From contig NZ_JQEY01000010.1 of NCBI RefSeq assembly GCF_000743715.1, forward strand, positions 72,818 through 120,472: DNA of 47,655 bases, in the 5' to 3' direction. The position numbers and the translations under genes were made by a program. The stretch comes from Palleronia rufa. Lineage in GTDB: Bacteria; Pseudomonadota; Alphaproteobacteria; Rhodobacterales; Rhodobacteraceae. Below, piece after piece: positions 9,648 through 19,790 of the stretch. The notes under the pieces were generated by a model. The model had not been told where the DNA came from. It did not search any database and was given only the letters and a program-made list of their open reading frames with translations. Position 1 is the first letter of the stretch; the number at the start of each line of letters is the position of its first letter.

Positions 9648-11012
9648 ATGGATCGGATTCGCGCGCACTGGATCACTCTGGCCCCGACGGGCGTGGCGGT
9701 CGTCGCCATCGGGCAGTTGTCGGCCGTCGCTCCACCGGTGGCGCTGGTGCTGGCGCTCGCCCTGGCCGGCGTGGGGCTGGTCGCGGCGATGCGGGCGCGG
9801 GCCGAAGCCGCCCGGGCAGCGTTTCTTGTGCGGCTTGCCGGCGGCGCGCCCGCCACGATGGCCTGTGTGGTCCTGCGGGCGGACGCGCCCGGCTGGCGGC
9901 GGTTTCGAGCCCCCCGCAGGCTGGACGACGCGGCGGTCGCAAACCTGGGGGGCGGACGTCTTGGCGTGGCCCTTGCCCATGGCGGCGGCGTGGGGGGGCT
10001 GGTGGCGGCGGCCTGCCGCCTTCAGGCAACCGCAGAGGCAGCTTTCGGCGGTCGCACCGTGTCGCTGGGGATCGCCTCCTGCCGCCTGTCCGCATCCGGC
10101 CACACAACACTGGAGGTCGCGACGCAGGCACTTGCCCGCAGATCCGGCCCATCGGCCATAGAGCTTGCGCAGGGCGATCCGGAGGCGGACGCCACCGCGC
10201 GCATCGCCCGCGCCATTCCCGATCCCGCCGCAAGCTCACTCTTCGAGATGTGGGGGGAACCCGTGGTCTGCGGAGACACCGGGCGGCTGCTGTCGGTTGA
10301 GCTGCACCCCCGCTGGAGCGATCCTGCCCTGGGCACCCTGACCGCCCGCGACCTGGCACCGGCGCTGACCGCCGACAGCCAGTGGCACGACCTTGCTCTG
10401 CGCACGCTGGAGTCGGGAATCCACCTTCTGGACAGTCTCTCCGCACGAGGTCTTGCCCCACTGCCGCTGACGCTGACGCTTCCCGCAGCCATCGGCCGCT
10501 GCGACAGGTTCGAACAGCGCCTGGCCTTCGCGCTCGACCGGGCCGATCTGCACCCCGGGGCACTGCGCATCCGCCTGGATCCCGGCCTGGACGCTGCGGA
10601 AGATCGGGGGGCGGTCGCGGCAGACGCCCATATGCGCCCCGGTTGCCCGCTGATCCACGACGCCGCGGCCACCTCTGTGGCCGAGCGGATCGCGATCCCC
10701 GCCGCACTGACCCGCGGCATCGACAGCGACCACGCCCGCCGCAGGCTCGTGTCGGGGATCCTCAAAGCGGCCGAGGCGCGAGGCGCTGAGACCGTCGCCA
10801 TGGGCCTGACGCGGCCGGAAGAGGCCGCACTGATGGCGCAGTTCGGCTGCACCGCGCTCCATGGGCCGGCAATCGCCCGCGCCATGCCGGCCCCGCGGTT
10901 GGCGGGGTGGATCGCCGCCCGCGCCGGCGCGGCGGCCCAGGGTCCCTGGGTTGTGCCCGCCGATCCCGGCGCGCTGCCCGCGGCCGGTCAGGCCCGGCGC
11001 AAGCACGGCTGA
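9648..11012 (+). CDS. membrane protein with degenerate GGDEF and EAL domains
   Basis: A 454-residue protein with two N-terminal hydrophobic helices (about 9-27 and 29-48), then a degenerate GGDEF-like region and a degenerate EAL-like region. The GGDEF part shows LGGGRLGVAL near 100-109 and VSLGIASCRLSASG near 138-151, matching the family fold but lacking the GG[D/E]EF loop. In the EAL part the signature position reads SVELHPRW near 216-223, so Ala-Leu of EAL is lost, and the end reads VAMGLTRPEEAALMAQFGCTALHGPAIARAMP, which aligns with the family's EGVE...LGCxxxQGxxxxxP block without its acidic residues. Catalysis of c-di-GMP synthesis or breakdown is therefore unlikely; a receptor or scaffold role is inferred. 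The ATG at 9648 is followed directly by the first membrane segment. Confidence 0.78.
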   Translation: MDRIRAHWITLAPTGVAVVAIGQLSAVAPPVALVLALALAGVGLVAAMRARAEAARAAFLVRLAGGAPATMACVVLRADAPGWRRFRAPRRLDDAAVANLGGGRLGVALAHGGGVGGLVAAACRLQATAEAAFGGRTVSLGIASCRLSASGHTTLEVATQALARRSGPSAIELAQGDPEADATARIARAIPDPAASSLFEMWGEPVVCGDTGRLLSVELHPRWSDPALGTLTARDLAPALTADSQWHDLALRTLESGIHLLDSLSARGLAPLPLTLTLPAAIGRCDRFEQRLAFALDRADLHPGALRIRLDPGLDAAEDRGAVAADAHMRPGCPLIHDAAATSVAERIAIPAALTRGIDSDHARRRLVSGILKAAEARGAETVAMGLTRPEEAALMAQFGCTALHGPAIARAMPAPRLAGWIAARAGAAAQGPWVVPADPGALPAAGQARRKHG

Positions 11013-11094
11013 ACCGGCCCGAAACGCCTTGACCTCTTGCGCCGTCGCCTGTTGAACACCCGCGACGTCTGACGGGCCGGAGAGGCAGAATTTC

Positions 11095-12888
11095 ATGGAC
11101 GACCAGAACAAGAACCTGATCCTCGCCATCGTGATGAGCGCCTTGGTGATCCTCGTCTGGTCGATCATGTTCCCGCCCGCCCCCGCTCCCACGTCCGACC
11201 CGGCCCAGGTGGAGACGGTCGCAGGCCCGGATGGCCGCGCCGCCGACCCCGCCGCCCCGGCGGCACCCACCGGAGAAGGCACCGCATCGCCCGTGGCCGC
11301 CGACGTTCCACGCGTGCCCATCGACACGCCGGCGCTTTCCGGCGCGATCGCAACCGAAGGCGGGCGCATCGACCAACTGTCGCTCAAGCGCTACCGCACC
11401 GAAGTCGATCCGGACTCGCCCATCGTGGACCTTCTGAACCCGGTGGGCACCAGCAGCCCCTATTACGCCCTCTTCGGCTGGGCGCCGGGCGGATCGCTCG
11501 ACTACGCCGATGTGCCCGGCGCCAACACCCCCTGGCGGCTTGAGGACGGGGAGACGCTGTCAGTCGACAGCCCCGTGACGCTCAGCTGGGACAACGGCGC
11601 GGGACTGACGTTCCGCCGCACGATCTCGGTGGATGAGGAGTACATGTTCACCATCCGGCAGTCGGTCGAGAACGCGACCGACGCCGCGGTGCGCCTGGCG
11701 CCCTACGGAACCGTTGCCCGCACCGGCGAGATGGACCTGGCCGGGTTTTTCATCCTGCACGAAGGCGTCGTGCGCATGTCCGACGGCCAGTTGCAGGAAC
11801 TCTCCTACGACGACCTGCCGGATCTGGACCAGGTGGCCCGCGAAGGCGCGCCCGCCGATGTCATAGAGGTGGCCCAGGACGGTTGGATCGGCTTTACCGA
11901 CAAGTACTGGATGACCACCCTCATTCCCGACCCCGGCTCGGCCTTCACCTCGGTCGCGAAATATGCCCAGGGCGATCTCTACCAGACCGAGGCACGCCTG
12001 CCGACCATGGAGGTCGCGCCCGGCGCCACCGAAGAGACCCAGATGCGCCTTTTCGCCGGCGCCAAGGAATGGGAGGCGATCCTGGGATACCAGGAACAGG
12101 GGATCGAGGGGTTCGTCGACTCCATCGACTGGGGCTGGTTCTTCTTCCTGACCAAGCCGATCTTCGTGGTCCTGCACTGGCTCAACGGTCTGATCGGCAA
12201 CATGGGCTGGTCGATCATCGTGCTCACGCTGGGGATCAAGGCGCTGCTCTTCCCGCTGGCCTACAAGTCCTACGTCTCGATGGCCAAGATGAAGGAACTT
12301 CAGCCCGAGATGGAGAAGATGAAGGAAAAGGCCGGTGACGATCGCCAGAAGCTCCAGCAGGGGATGATGGAGCTCTACAAGAAGAACAAGGTGAACCCCG
12401 CCGCCGGCTGTCTGCCGATCCTGATGCAGATCCCGATCTTCTTCTCGCTCTACAAGGTGATCTTTGTCACGATCGAACTCCGGCACGCGCCGTGGTTCGG
12501 CTGGATCCGCGATCTGTCGGCCCCCGATCCGTCTTCGATCCTGAACCTGTTCGGCCTGCTGCCGTTCGCCCCGCCGGACCCGTCGTCGATCTTCGCGATC
12601 CTGTCGCTGGGCGTCCTGCCGATCCTGCTGGGCATCTCCATGTGGCTCCAGCAAAAGCTGAACCCCGCCCCGGCGGATCCGACCCAGGCGATGATCTTCG
12701 CCTGGATGCCCTGGGTGTTCATGTTCATGCTGGGTCAGTTCGCCAGCGGCCTCGTGCTCTACTGGATCGCCAACAACACCATCACCTTTACCCAGCAATA
12801 TGCGATCATGCGCAGTCAGGGCTACAAGCCAGACGTGCTGGGCAACATCCTGCGAACCTTCAAGCGGGACAAGTCCGCGGCGAAATGA
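11095..12888 (+). CDS. yidC: membrane protein insertase YidC
   Basis: YidC, 597 residues, inserts and folds inner-membrane proteins, alone or with SecYEG. Residues 5-23 form the first transmembrane helix (NLILAIVMSALVILVWSIMF), followed by a Pro/Ala-rich linker and the large periplasmic beta-sandwich domain. The conserved five-helix core runs from about residue 345 (FFLTKPIFVVLHWLNGLIGN) to 585, with the cytoplasmic charged loop MAKMKELQPEMEKMKEKAGD and the NPAAGCLPILMQIPIFFSLYKV block that are diagnostic. The usual neighbours rpmH and rnpA are missing, so this locus is rearranged relative to many bacteria. Its stop overlaps the MOSC gene start (ATGA). Confidence 0.97.
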   Translation: MDDQNKNLILAIVMSALVILVWSIMFPPAPAPTSDPAQVETVAGPDGRAADPAAPAAPTGEGTASPVAADVPRVPIDTPALSGAIATEGGRIDQLSLKRYRTEVDPDSPIVDLLNPVGTSSPYYALFGWAPGGSLDYADVPGANTPWRLEDGETLSVDSPVTLSWDNGAGLTFRRTISVDEEYMFTIRQSVENATDAAVRLAPYGTVARTGEMDLAGFFILHEGVVRMSDGQLQELSYDDLPDLDQVAREGAPADVIEVAQDGWIGFTDKYWMTTLIPDPGSAFTSVAKYAQGDLYQTEARLPTMEVAPGATEETQMRLFAGAKEWEAILGYQEQGIEGFVDSIDWGWFFFLTKPIFVVLHWLNGLIGNMGWSIIVLTLGIKALLFPLAYKSYVSMAKMKELQPEMEKMKEKAGDDRQKLQQGMMELYKKNKVNPAAGCLPILMQIPIFFSLYKVIFVTIELRHAPWFGWIRDLSAPDPSSILNLFGLLPFAPPDPSSIFAILSLGVLPILLGISMWLQQKLNPAPADPTQAMIFAWMPWVFMFMLGQFASGLVLYWIANNTITFTQQYAIMRSQGYKPDVLGNILRTFKRDKSAAK

Positions 12889-13619
12889 GGCTGGAGGGAA
12901 TCCGCCGGTATCCGGTCAAGGGCATCGGCCGCGAGGCGCTGCGAACCGTGACCCTTGCGCCCGATGCACCTCTGCCCGGAGACCGCGCCTGGGCCGTGAC
13001 CCATGCCGGCTGTCCTGAAGGCGAAGGATGGCGGCCCAGGGGCAACTTTCTGGTGGTTGCCTCCGGTCCAGATCTCGCCGCGGTCGAGGCGACGAGCGAC
13101 GGCGACCGCGTGGCGCTCACCCATCCCGACCGGCCGGAGGCCGCGTTCGACCTGCCCGGCGACGCCGCGCGGCTGATCGACTGGGTCCGCCCGCTCTGGC
13201 CAGAGACCCGCCCTGCGCCCGCGGACCTGCGCCGGGCGCCGGAATCGACGGGGATGCCCGACAACGGCATCGCCAGCCTGTCGGTCCTGACGCGCCGCTC
13301 GCTCGACGCGCTGTCCGACGCGGCCGGCGCGGCGCTGGACGTCGCGCGCTTCCGGGGCAACCTGATCCTCGACGGCGCGGTGGCGTGGGAAGAGTTCGGA
13401 TGGGTCGGCAAGCGCCTGCGCGTCGGCGCCGCGACGCTGGAGGTCATCGAGCCCATCGGCCGCTGCCGCGCGACAGAGGCCAATCCGCTGAACGGCCGGC
13501 GCGACGTCAACATCCTGGCCCTTTTGCGGGACCGTTTCGGACACACGGATTTCGGCGTTTACGCACGTGTGGTCGACGGCGGCCGGATCGCCGTCGGCGA
13601 CGCCGCGGCCCTGTCCTGA
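12885..13619 (+). CDS. MOSC-domain protein
   Basis: A 244-residue protein with an N-terminal MOSC_N beta-barrel (LEGIRRYPVKGIGREAL near residues 3-19) and a C-terminal MOSC domain. The MOSC domain shows FRGNLILDG and EVIEPIGRCRATEANP, including the conserved cysteine that binds molybdopterin sulfur or the molybdenum cofactor in this family. Members carry out sulfur transfer or reduction of N-hydroxylated substrates; the substrate is unknown here. The ATG at 12885 overlaps the yidC stop by four bases, implying translational coupling; this start, not the far longer open frame, matches the family. Confidence 0.9.
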   Translation: MRLEGIRRYPVKGIGREALRTVTLAPDAPLPGDRAWAVTHAGCPEGEGWRPRGNFLVVASGPDLAAVEATSDGDRVALTHPDRPEAAFDLPGDAARLIDWVRPLWPETRPAPADLRRAPESTGMPDNGIASLSVLTRRSLDALSDAAGAALDVARFRGNLILDGAVAWEEFGWVGKRLRVGAATLEVIEPIGRCRATEANPLNGRRDVNILALLRDRFGHTDFGVYARVVDGGRIAVGDAAALS

Positions 13620-13629
13620 CGCAGCGCCC

Positions 13630-14274
13630 GTGCCCCTGCCCTTTCCCCTCAGCGACCCTGACGCCGAAGAGCTTTCGGCCGGCACGGCACTGTTCCGAAA
13701 GGAAACGGAGTTCCTCAAGGGCGTCGTCGCCATGGACGGCCTGCCGCCCGACGACCGGGCTGAAATCTGCTTTGCCGGACGCTCGAACGTCGGTAAGTCC
13801 AGCCTCATCAACGCCCTGACCGGCCGCCGCAATATCGCCCGCGCATCGAACACGCCAGGCCGCACGCAAGAGATCAACTTTTTCACCCTCGGGCCGCTCT
13901 ATCTGGTCGACCTGCCCGGCTACGGTTTCGCCAACGCGCCGGTGGAGGTGGTCCGCGGCTGGCAGAAACTGATGAAATCCTATCTTTCGGGCCGCGCGAC
14001 CCTGCGCCGCGCCTTCCTGCTGATCGACCATCGCCATGGCGCCAAACCGGTGGACGATGAAATCATGTCCCTTCTGGACAGCGCCGCCGTGCCCTTTCAG
14101 GCGGTCATGACGAAGGCCGACAAGGTCCGGCAGGCGGAGCGGGATCGCACGCTCGACCAGCTCCGCGCCACCCTGGCCCGCCATCCCGCCGCGTTTCCAG
14201 AGATCGTCGTGACCTCATCCGAAAAAGGCGACGGCATCGACACGCTCCGCGCGGTGATCGCCACCCTCGCCTGA
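13630..14274 (+). CDS. engB: ribosome biogenesis GTP-binding protein EngB/YsxC
   Basis: A 214-residue GTPase needed for assembly of the large ribosomal subunit. G motifs are complete: GRSNVGKS at 50-57, the NTPGRTQ switch region, DLPGYGFA (G3), TKAD (G4) and a VTSSEKG-type G5. The likely start is GTG at 13630, 10 bases after the MOSC stop, because it gives the family's usual short N-terminal extension before ETEFLKG; an earlier ATG at 13567 would lie inside the MOSC gene. The tight spacing makes yidC-MOSC-engB a single operon, joining membrane-protein insertion with ribosome assembly. Confidence 0.95.
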   Translation: MPLPFPLSDPDAEELSAGTALFRKETEFLKGVVAMDGLPPDDRAEICFAGRSNVGKSSLINALTGRRNIARASNTPGRTQEINFFTLGPLYLVDLPGYGFANAPVEVVRGWQKLMKSYLSGRATLRRAFLLIDHRHGAKPVDDEIMSLLDSAAVPFQAVMTKADKVRQAERDRTLDQLRATLARHPAAFPEIVVTSSEKGDGIDTLRAVIATLA

Positions 14275-14374
14275 ACCGGATCCAAGGGCCGGTTGTCGCA
14301 GCGGGTTGCTTTTCAATCGCCGATCCTACTCTACTATATCGCAGACGGGTGAACGGCGCGTGAGTGGAGGCAAC

Positions 14375-16198
14375 ATGAAAATTTTCGGTTATTCCCTGAA
14401 AAGTCTCATTCCCGGGATCGTCGCCGCCGCCGTGCTGGGCGTGGCCGGCGCATCCGCCGTCTTCGCCTTCGTCATCCTTGGCGGACTGAACCTTGCCGCG
14501 ACCTGGCCGGATCCCAAGCCGGTCTATTGGGTACTTCACAACACCTTCACGAATTCCGTCGCCTGGCGCGCCCCGGACGAGGTTCCGGTGGATCTGGACG
14601 ATCCCGGCCGCATCGCGCTTGGCGCCCAGCAATACGTCAACAGCTGCGCCAAGTGCCACGGCGGCCCCGAACTGGGACAGAATCCGCTGGCGCTGGCGAT
14701 GCGGCCCCGCCCGCAGCATCTTCCCTCCGTTGTCGACCAGTTCACGGATGCCGAACTTTTCTACATCCTGAAATCCGGCGTTCGCATGTCGGCCATGCCG
14801 TCCTGGCCCACCGAGGACCGGGATGACGAGATCTGGAACGTGGTCGCCTTCATCCGCAACCTTCCCGACATGTCGGCGCAGTCCTATCTTGCCCTGCTCG
14901 AAGACCGTGAGCTTGCCATGCCAGAGCGCGCGGCGGCGATCACCTACGGTGCGCCGGGACCCCGTCTCGACAACGATCTCGGGGCGGAGCGCTATCCTGC
15001 CGACGAGTACGCCTATTCCTCTCCCGCGACGGAATGGCGCGACTTCGCGATCCAGGGCGATGTGGTCCAGCGGTGCGCGGCCTGCCACGGCGGCAACGGC
15101 GGAGGAGAGGCCACCCTGGGCCGCGCCCCGAACCTGACGGTCCTTTCGGCCGACTACATTACCGAGCAACTCACCGATTATGCCAGCGGGGAGCGGAAGT
15201 CCGGGATCATGCAGATCGTCGCGTCGAACCTTTCCCAAGGCCAGCGGGAGGCGCTGGGCAAGTATTACGACGCGCTGCCGGACGTTGCGCCGACCCAGGC
15301 CAGCCTTGGCGACCCGCAGATCGGAGAGGACATCGCCACCGGCGGAAAGCTCATGGCCGCGGTTCCGTCCTGCGTGACCTGCCACAACAACGCCGGCGTC
15401 GGCGACGACGCCGTGGCCGGATTGGACGTCCCGAACCTTGCCGGGCAATCGGCGCCCTATATCCGCGATCAGCTGCGCCTGTTCGCGGCTGGCGTCCGAC
15501 AGGGCGGAGCGGCGTGGAAGCCGATGCAGTACATTGCCTCGAACCTTACCGAAGAAGAGATCGACGGCCTTGCCGCATGGTTTTCCCAGCAGGAGCCGGG
15601 CGCGCAGATCGAGCGCCGGGACCTGCTGGCAAGCGCCAGACCGTCGGACGCCGCGGGCGTGGTCGAGCAGGTATGCAAGGAATGTCATACCGTGGCGGGG
15701 ATCGGCAGCCCGTCCGGAGACAAGCCGAACCTGACGCTGCAGAGTCCGGACTACATCCACCAGCAACTGTGGAAATTCCGCGAGGATATACGCCCGAGCT
15801 CACAGATGGGCCAGACCGCCACCAAGATCAGCGAACAGGATATCGCCAACGTCGCCGCCTATTTCGGCGCCCTGCCTCCGGTCGCGGTCGTGCGCGATGT
15901 CGATGCCGCCTCCGCGCAGAGGGGCGCGGCCATCGCCCAGAACGGGCTGCCCGACGTCGGCGTGCCGTCCTGCGTGACGTGCCACGGCTCCGAACCCACG
16001 CAGGAGATCGAGATCCTTCCGCGGCTGAACGGACAGAACTACGCCTATCTCAAGGAGCGGCTCGACCAGTTCGCCGGCGAGCGCGGAGAGAACCTCTATG
16101 CTCTGTCGCCGATGAACAAATTCGCATCCCGCATGACCGATGAGCAGCGGGACGATGTCGCGGCGTGGTTCTCGACCCAGGAGCCACTGGCGAAATAG
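14375..16198 (+). CDS. membrane-anchored pentaheme cytochrome c
   Basis: A 607-residue protein with a single N-terminal transmembrane anchor (about residues 11-41) and five c-type heme sites: CAKCH at 91-95, CAACH at 234-238, CVTCH at 333-337, CKECH at 434-438 and CVTCH at 533-537. Each domain has a plausible distal methionine (near 138/141, 279, 384, 478 and 580). Domains 2-5 repeat the cytochrome c4 pattern, with a Met followed by an [13 protein letters not shown]-like helix. It probably transfers electrons in the periplasm, tethered to the inner membrane; donor and acceptor are unknown. The start follows GGAGG. A loose promoter-like TTTTCA-N16-TACTAT lies at 14310-14337. It is flanked by unrelated housekeeping genes and ends in a hairpin. 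Confidence 0.9.
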   Translation: MKIFGYSLKSLIPGIVAAAVLGVAGASAVFAFVILGGLNLAATWPDPKPVYWVLHNTFTNSVAWRAPDEVPVDLDDPGRIALGAQQYVNSCAKCHGGPELGQNPLALAMRPRPQHLPSVVDQFTDAELFYILKSGVRMSAMPSWPTEDRDDEIWNVVAFIRNLPDMSAQSYLALLEDRELAMPERAAAITYGAPGPRLDNDLGAERYPADEYAYSSPATEWRDFAIQGDVVQRCAACHGGNGGGEATLGRAPNLTVLSADYITEQLTDYASGERKSGIMQIVASNLSQGQREALGKYYDALPDVAPTQASLGDPQIGEDIATGGKLMAAVPSCVTCHNNAGVGDDAVAGLDVPNLAGQSAPYIRDQLRLFAAGVRQGGAAWKPMQYIASNLTEEEIDGLAAWFSQQEPGAQIERRDLLASARPSDAAGVVEQVCKECHTVAGIGSPSGDKPNLTLQSPDYIHQQLWKFREDIRPSSQMGQTATKISEQDIANVAAYFGALPPVAVVRDVDAASAQRGAAIAQNGLPDVGVPSCVTCHGSEPTQEIEILPRLNGQNYAYLKERLDQFAGERGENLYALSPMNKFASRMTDEQRDDVAAWFSTQEPLAK

Positions 16199-16220
16199 GA
16201 TCTCCTTCGGTAGGAAAGTC

Positions 16221-16245
16221 GCGCAGGCTCCGGGGCCTGCGCCTT
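16221..16245 (+). terminator. hairpin after the pentaheme cytochrome gene
   Basis: GCGCAGGC at 16221-16228 pairs perfectly with GCCTGCGC at 16235-16242, loop of 6, followed by CTTTCG. It begins 23 bases past the cytochrome stop and ends 27 bases before argB, so it is a likely intrinsic or partial terminator separating the two. Confidence 0.55.
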
Positions 16246-16268
16246 TCGTCGCGGCCCGAAGGACCCCC

Positions 16269-17132
16269 ATGACCGACACCCACGCGACCGATTGGGCCCA
16301 GACCGCCCACACGCTCAGCCAGGCCCTGCCATTCTTCCAGCGCTATGCCGGCGCGACGGTCGTCATCAAGCTGGGCGGCCATGCCATGGGCTCTGACGCG
16401 GCGATGCAGAGCTTCGCCCGCGACATCGTGCTGATGAGCCACGTGGGCGTGAACCCCGTGATCGTCCACGGCGGCGGGCCGATGATCAATGCGACGCTGA
16501 AGGCGCAGGGCGTCGTGTCGGATTTCGTGAACGGCAAGCGCGTGACCGACGCCCGGACCGTCGAGGTGGTCGAGATGGTCCTGTCCGGTCTTGTCGGCAA
16601 GCGCATCGTCTCCGCCATCCAGGCGGTCGGGGGACAGGCCGTGGGGATCTCCGGCAAGGACGCGCGGCTGATGGTCTGCGAACAGACCGACCCCGCGCTG
16701 GGGTATGTCGGCACACCGGTGGAGATGAACCCCGGCTTTCTGGAGCGGCTCAAGGACAGCAAGACGATTCCCGTGATCGCACCCATCGGCATGGGCAGGG
16801 CAGGAGAGACGTACAACGTGAACGGCGATACCGCCGCAGGTGCCATCGCCGCGGCGTTGAAGGCCGACCGCCTGCTGCTTCTGACCGACGTGGCCGGGGT
16901 CAAGGACGCGGAGGGCCGCGTGATCTCTGAGATCACGCCCGACGCGATCCGGGACCTGACCGACGCTGGCGTGATTGCCGGCGGCATGATCCCCAAGACA
17001 GAGACCGCGCTGGCGGCCATGGCGGGGGGGGTGCGCGCGGTGGTGATCCTGGACGGGCGCGCGCCGAACGCCTGCCTGCTGGAGCTCTACACCCAGGCCG
17101 GGGCAGGCACGCTGATCAGGACCGCGCGATGA
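16269..17132 (+). CDS. argB: acetylglutamate kinase
   Basis: A 287-residue amino-acid kinase that phosphorylates N-acetyl-L-glutamate with ATP, the second step of arginine synthesis. Visible landmarks are [10 protein letters not shown] near residue 31 (phosphate binding), VHGGGPMI (substrate site), [25 protein letters not shown] and LLTDVAGV, all standard for ArgB. The N-terminal helix before the kinase core is typical of arginine-sensitive hexameric ArgB, suggesting feedback inhibition, but this is inferred. The ATG at 16269 opens a protein of normal length; the longer open frame runs back into the cytochrome gene. Its stop overlaps the next gene's start. Confidence 0.96.
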   Translation: MTDTHATDWAQTAHTLSQALPFFQRYAGATVVIKLGGHAMGSDAAMQSFARDIVLMSHVGVNPVIVHGGGPMINATLKAQGVVSDFVNGKRVTDARTVEVVEMVLSGLVGKRIVSAIQAVGGQAVGISGKDARLMVCEQTDPALGYVGTPVEMNPGFLERLKDSKTIPVIAPIGMGRAGETYNVNGDTAAGAIAAALKADRLLLLTDVAGVKDAEGRVISEITPDAIRDLTDAGVIAGGMIPKTETALAAMAGGVRAVVILDGRAPNACLLELYTQAGAGTLIRTAR

Positions 17133-17650
17133 CCCTGAGGCTGATCCTGACCCGCCATGCCAAATCCGGCTGGGACGATCCCGACCTGGCCGATCATGAC
17201 CGGCCGCTGAACGCGCGCGGCCGTCGCGCGGCCCCCGCCATCGGCCGGTGGCTGCGCGCGCGCGGCCATGTCCCGACGGCCGCGCTTCTGTCCACGGCGC
17301 GCCGTGTGTCGGAAACCTGGGACGCGCTTGGCCTGGAGGCAGATGTGGACACGGTGACGCGCGATTCCCGGCTCTATCTGTCGGCGCCCGAAACGATGCT
17401 GGAGGCGCTGGCCGATCAGACCGCGGATCGGGTGATCCTGATCGCCCATAATCCGGGCATGGCGTCCCTTGCCCAGTGGCTGACACGGGATCCGCCCCAG
17501 GACGATGCGTTCGAACGCTTTCCCACCTGCGCGACGCTGGTCCTGGACTTCGACGGGGACGGCTGGTCGGAGATCCAGCCGCTGTCCGGTCGGCTGGTGG
17601 ATTTCATCGTGCCCGGCGCGCTTCTGGACGGGACCGCCCGGAAAGGCTGA
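17129..17650 (+). CDS. SixA-like histidine phosphatase
   Basis: A 173-residue histidine phosphatase superfamily protein. The catalytic RHAKSGW motif (Arg 9, His 10) is at the N-terminus; STARRVSET supplies a second conserved arginine and LIAHNPGM the second conserved histidine. It resembles SixA, which removes phosphate from phosphohistidine, but many relatives act on small phosphomonoesters. The start overlaps the argB stop by four bases (ATGA), so both are translated from one message. It ends 9 bases before the convergent aapP gene, with no clear terminator between. Confidence 0.88.
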   Translation: MTLRLILTRHAKSGWDDPDLADHDRPLNARGRRAAPAIGRWLRARGHVPTAALLSTARRVSETWDALGLEADVDTVTRDSRLYLSAPETMLEALADQTADRVILIAHNPGMASLAQWLTRDPPQDDAFERFPTCATLVLDFDGDGWSEIQPLSGRLVDFIVPGALLDGTARKG

Positions 17651-17659
17651 GCCGCACCG

Positions 17660-18460
17660 TCAGTGGCCCAGGATCTGGCTCAGGAACTGCTGGGTGCGCT
17701 CCGATTTCGGATGCTTGAAGAACGCCTCCGGCTCGTTCTGCTCGACGATCTGGCCGTCGGCCATGAAGATCACGCGGTTCGCCACCTGCCGCGCAAAGCC
17801 CATCTCATGGGTGACGCAGATCATGGTCATGCCTTCCTCTGCCAGCTCGATCATGGTGTCGAGCACCTCCTTGATCATCTCCGGGTCCAGGGCCGATGTC
17901 GGCTCATCGAAAAGCATGATCTTGGGCTTCATGCAGAGCGAGCGGGCGATGGCCACACGCTGCTGCTGGCCGCCGGACAGCTGGCCGGGGTACTTGTCCG
18001 CCTGCTCGGGGATCTTGACCTTGCGCAGGAAGTGCATCGCCGTCTCATCGGCCTCCTTCTTGGGCGTCTTGCGGACCCAGATCGGCGCCAGGGTACAATT
18101 CTCCAGGATGGTGAGGTGCGGGAACAGGTTGAAGTGCTGAAAGCACATGCCGACCTCGGAGCGGATCTTGTCGATCTGCTTGAGATCGGAGGAGAGGCGC
18201 GTTCCGTCCACCTCGATGGTGCCCTTCTGGTGTTCCTCCAGCGCGTTGATGCAGCGGATCAGCGTCGATTTCCCGGACCCCGACGGGCCGCAGATCACGA
18301 TCCTTTCGCCGCGATAGACGGTAAGATTGATGTCGCGCAGCACGTGGAACGTGCCGAACCACTTGTTCATGTCCTTGATCTCGATGGCGACCTCGTCCGA
18401 GACTTTCATCTGCTTCCGGTCGACCTGGATATCGTCGGCGACGGTTCCGGTAGTGTCCAT
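17660..18460 (-). CDS. aapP: ABC transporter ATPase for general L-amino acid uptake
   Basis: A 266-residue ATPase of the polar amino-acid ABC family. Walker A is GPSGSGKST at about 58-66, the Q-loop [10 protein letters not shown] follows, then the [15 protein letters not shown] signature, Walker [13 protein letters not shown] and the switch histidine in VTHEMGFA. It powers uptake through AapQ/AapM. The ATG at 18460 ([10 protein letters not shown]) is preferred over one 14 codons earlier because conserved sequence begins here. It is last in the operon aapJ-aapQ-aapM-aapP; the aapM stop lies only 10 bases upstream. Confidence 0.95.
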   Translation of the reverse strand: MDTTGTVADDIQVDRKQMKVSDEVAIEIKDMNKWFGTFHVLRDINLTVYRGERIVICGPSGSGKSTLIRCINALEEHQKGTIEVDGTRLSSDLKQIDKIRSEVGMCFQHFNLFPHLTILENCTLAPIWVRKTPKKEADETAMHFLRKVKIPEQADKYPGQLSGGQQQRVAIARSLCMKPKIMLFDEPTSALDPEMIKEVLDTMIELAEEGMTMICVTHEMGFARQVANRVIFMADGQIVEQNEPEAFFKHPKSERTQQFLSQILGH

Positions 18461-18470
18461 GGCGATGCCC

Positions 18471-19766
18471 CTATCGGTTATCCGTGGCCAGCTTACGCTC
18501 AAGCCACTGGGAATATTGCGAGATGCCGTAGCAGGTCACGAAGAACAGCAGCGCGGCGAAGCCGTAGAGCTCCCAGTAGACGCCGTTCCAGTCGGTCGAG
18601 GCCAGGATGGGGCCGCGGATCATGCCCACCACGTCGAACATGGAGATGATCGACACCAGCGTCGTGTCCTTGAAAAGCCCCACGGCCACGTTGACGATGC
18701 CTGGGATCGAGATCTTCAGCGCCTGCGGCAGGATGATCAGCCGCATCGCCTGCGCGTAGTCGAGGCCAAGGCTGTCCGCGGCCTCGTACTGGCCGCGCGG
18801 GAGTGCCGCCAGACCGCCGCGGATCACCTCTGCGATATAGGCCGAGGCGAACATCGTGATCATGATGATGACCCGCAGGATCAGGTCGAAATTGGTGCCC
18901 GGCGGCAGGAAGTAGGCCAGCACCACATTGGCCACGAACAGCAGCGTGATGAGCGGCACGCCACGCACGAACTCGATGAAGGCGACGCAGAGGATCTTGA
19001 TGATCGGCAGTTTCGACTGCCGGCCCAGCGCCAGCAGGATGCCGAACGGCAGAGACAGGGAGACGCAGACCGTGCCGAGGATCATGTTGAGCATGAACCC
19101 TCCCATGTCGCGGCTTTGCACCGGTGTCAGGCGCAGCAGGAACTGCCCGTTCTCTGCCGCAAGACCGCCCATCCACCAGACCACGGCGGCGGCGGCCACC
19201 GCCGCCAGAAGGCCAATGGCGAATCCGCGCCGCTCTGCATAGGTGAACGCCACGTAGCCGACCACGACGCCCAGAAGAGCGACCAGCGGCACAAGGATCG
19301 TGCCACCCCAGATCAGCCAGTAGGCTGTGAACGGATAGAGCAGCGTCACGATCAGCAGCTTTCGCGGCAAGTCGGGAAAGAGCACTGGCGCCACGGCCAC
19401 GAAGAGCAGCACCAGAGCCAGCGTCGGGCGCCAGTACTGGCTGGACGGGTAGGAAAACCCGAACAGAAGCTGGTTCCAGCGTTCGGTCAGGACGGCGAAG
19501 CAGCCCCCCCTTGCGCCGTCCAGCACCTCGCGGCAGCCACGGATCGAGTCCGCCGTCCACACGCCACCGAAAAGCCAGGGCAGGAATCCAGACAGCAGCT
19601 GCCAGATCACGAACAGCGCCAGCAGCGTCAGGATGGTGTAGGGGATCGACGAAAACAGGTTCTCGCGCAGCCACTTGACGGCCCCGGCCTCACGCGTCGG
19701 CGGGGCCTGTTCGGCGATGAACGTGTCGCGGACGTAGGCGACGGACTGGGCGTGTGTGTCGCTCAT
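18471..19766 (-). CDS. aapM: general L-amino acid ABC transporter permease
   Basis: A 431-residue permease with multiple membrane helices, including [17 protein letters not shown] near the N-terminus and a C-terminal half with the HisMQ-type signature [22 protein letters not shown], the cytoplasmic EAA loop that contacts the ATPase. AapM proteins are longer than HisM/HisQ because of extra N-terminal helices, and this length fits. It pairs with AapQ as the membrane channel for a broad range of L-amino acids. It lies 24 bases downstream of aapQ and 10 bases upstream of aapP. Confidence 0.93.
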   Translation of the reverse strand: MSDTHAQSVAYVRDTFIAEQAPPTREAGAVKWLRENLFSSIPYTILTLLALFVIWQLLSGFLPWLFGGVWTADSIRGCREVLDGARGGCFAVLTERWNQLLFGFSYPSSQYWRPTLALVLLFVAVAPVLFPDLPRKLLIVTLLYPFTAYWLIWGGTILVPLVALLGVVVGYVAFTYAERRGFAIGLLAAVAAAAVVWWMGGLAAENGQFLLRLTPVQSRDMGGFMLNMILGTVCVSLSLPFGILLALGRQSKLPIIKILCVAFIEFVRGVPLITLLFVANVVLAYFLPPGTNFDLILRVIIMITMFASAYIAEVIRGGLAALPRGQYEAADSLGLDYAQAMRLIILPQALKISIPGIVNVAVGLFKDTTLVSIISMFDVVGMIRGPILASTDWNGVYWELYGFAALLFFVTCYGISQYSQWLERKLATDNR

Positions 19767-19790
19767 GCGCGGCGCTCCTTACCAGTCATC

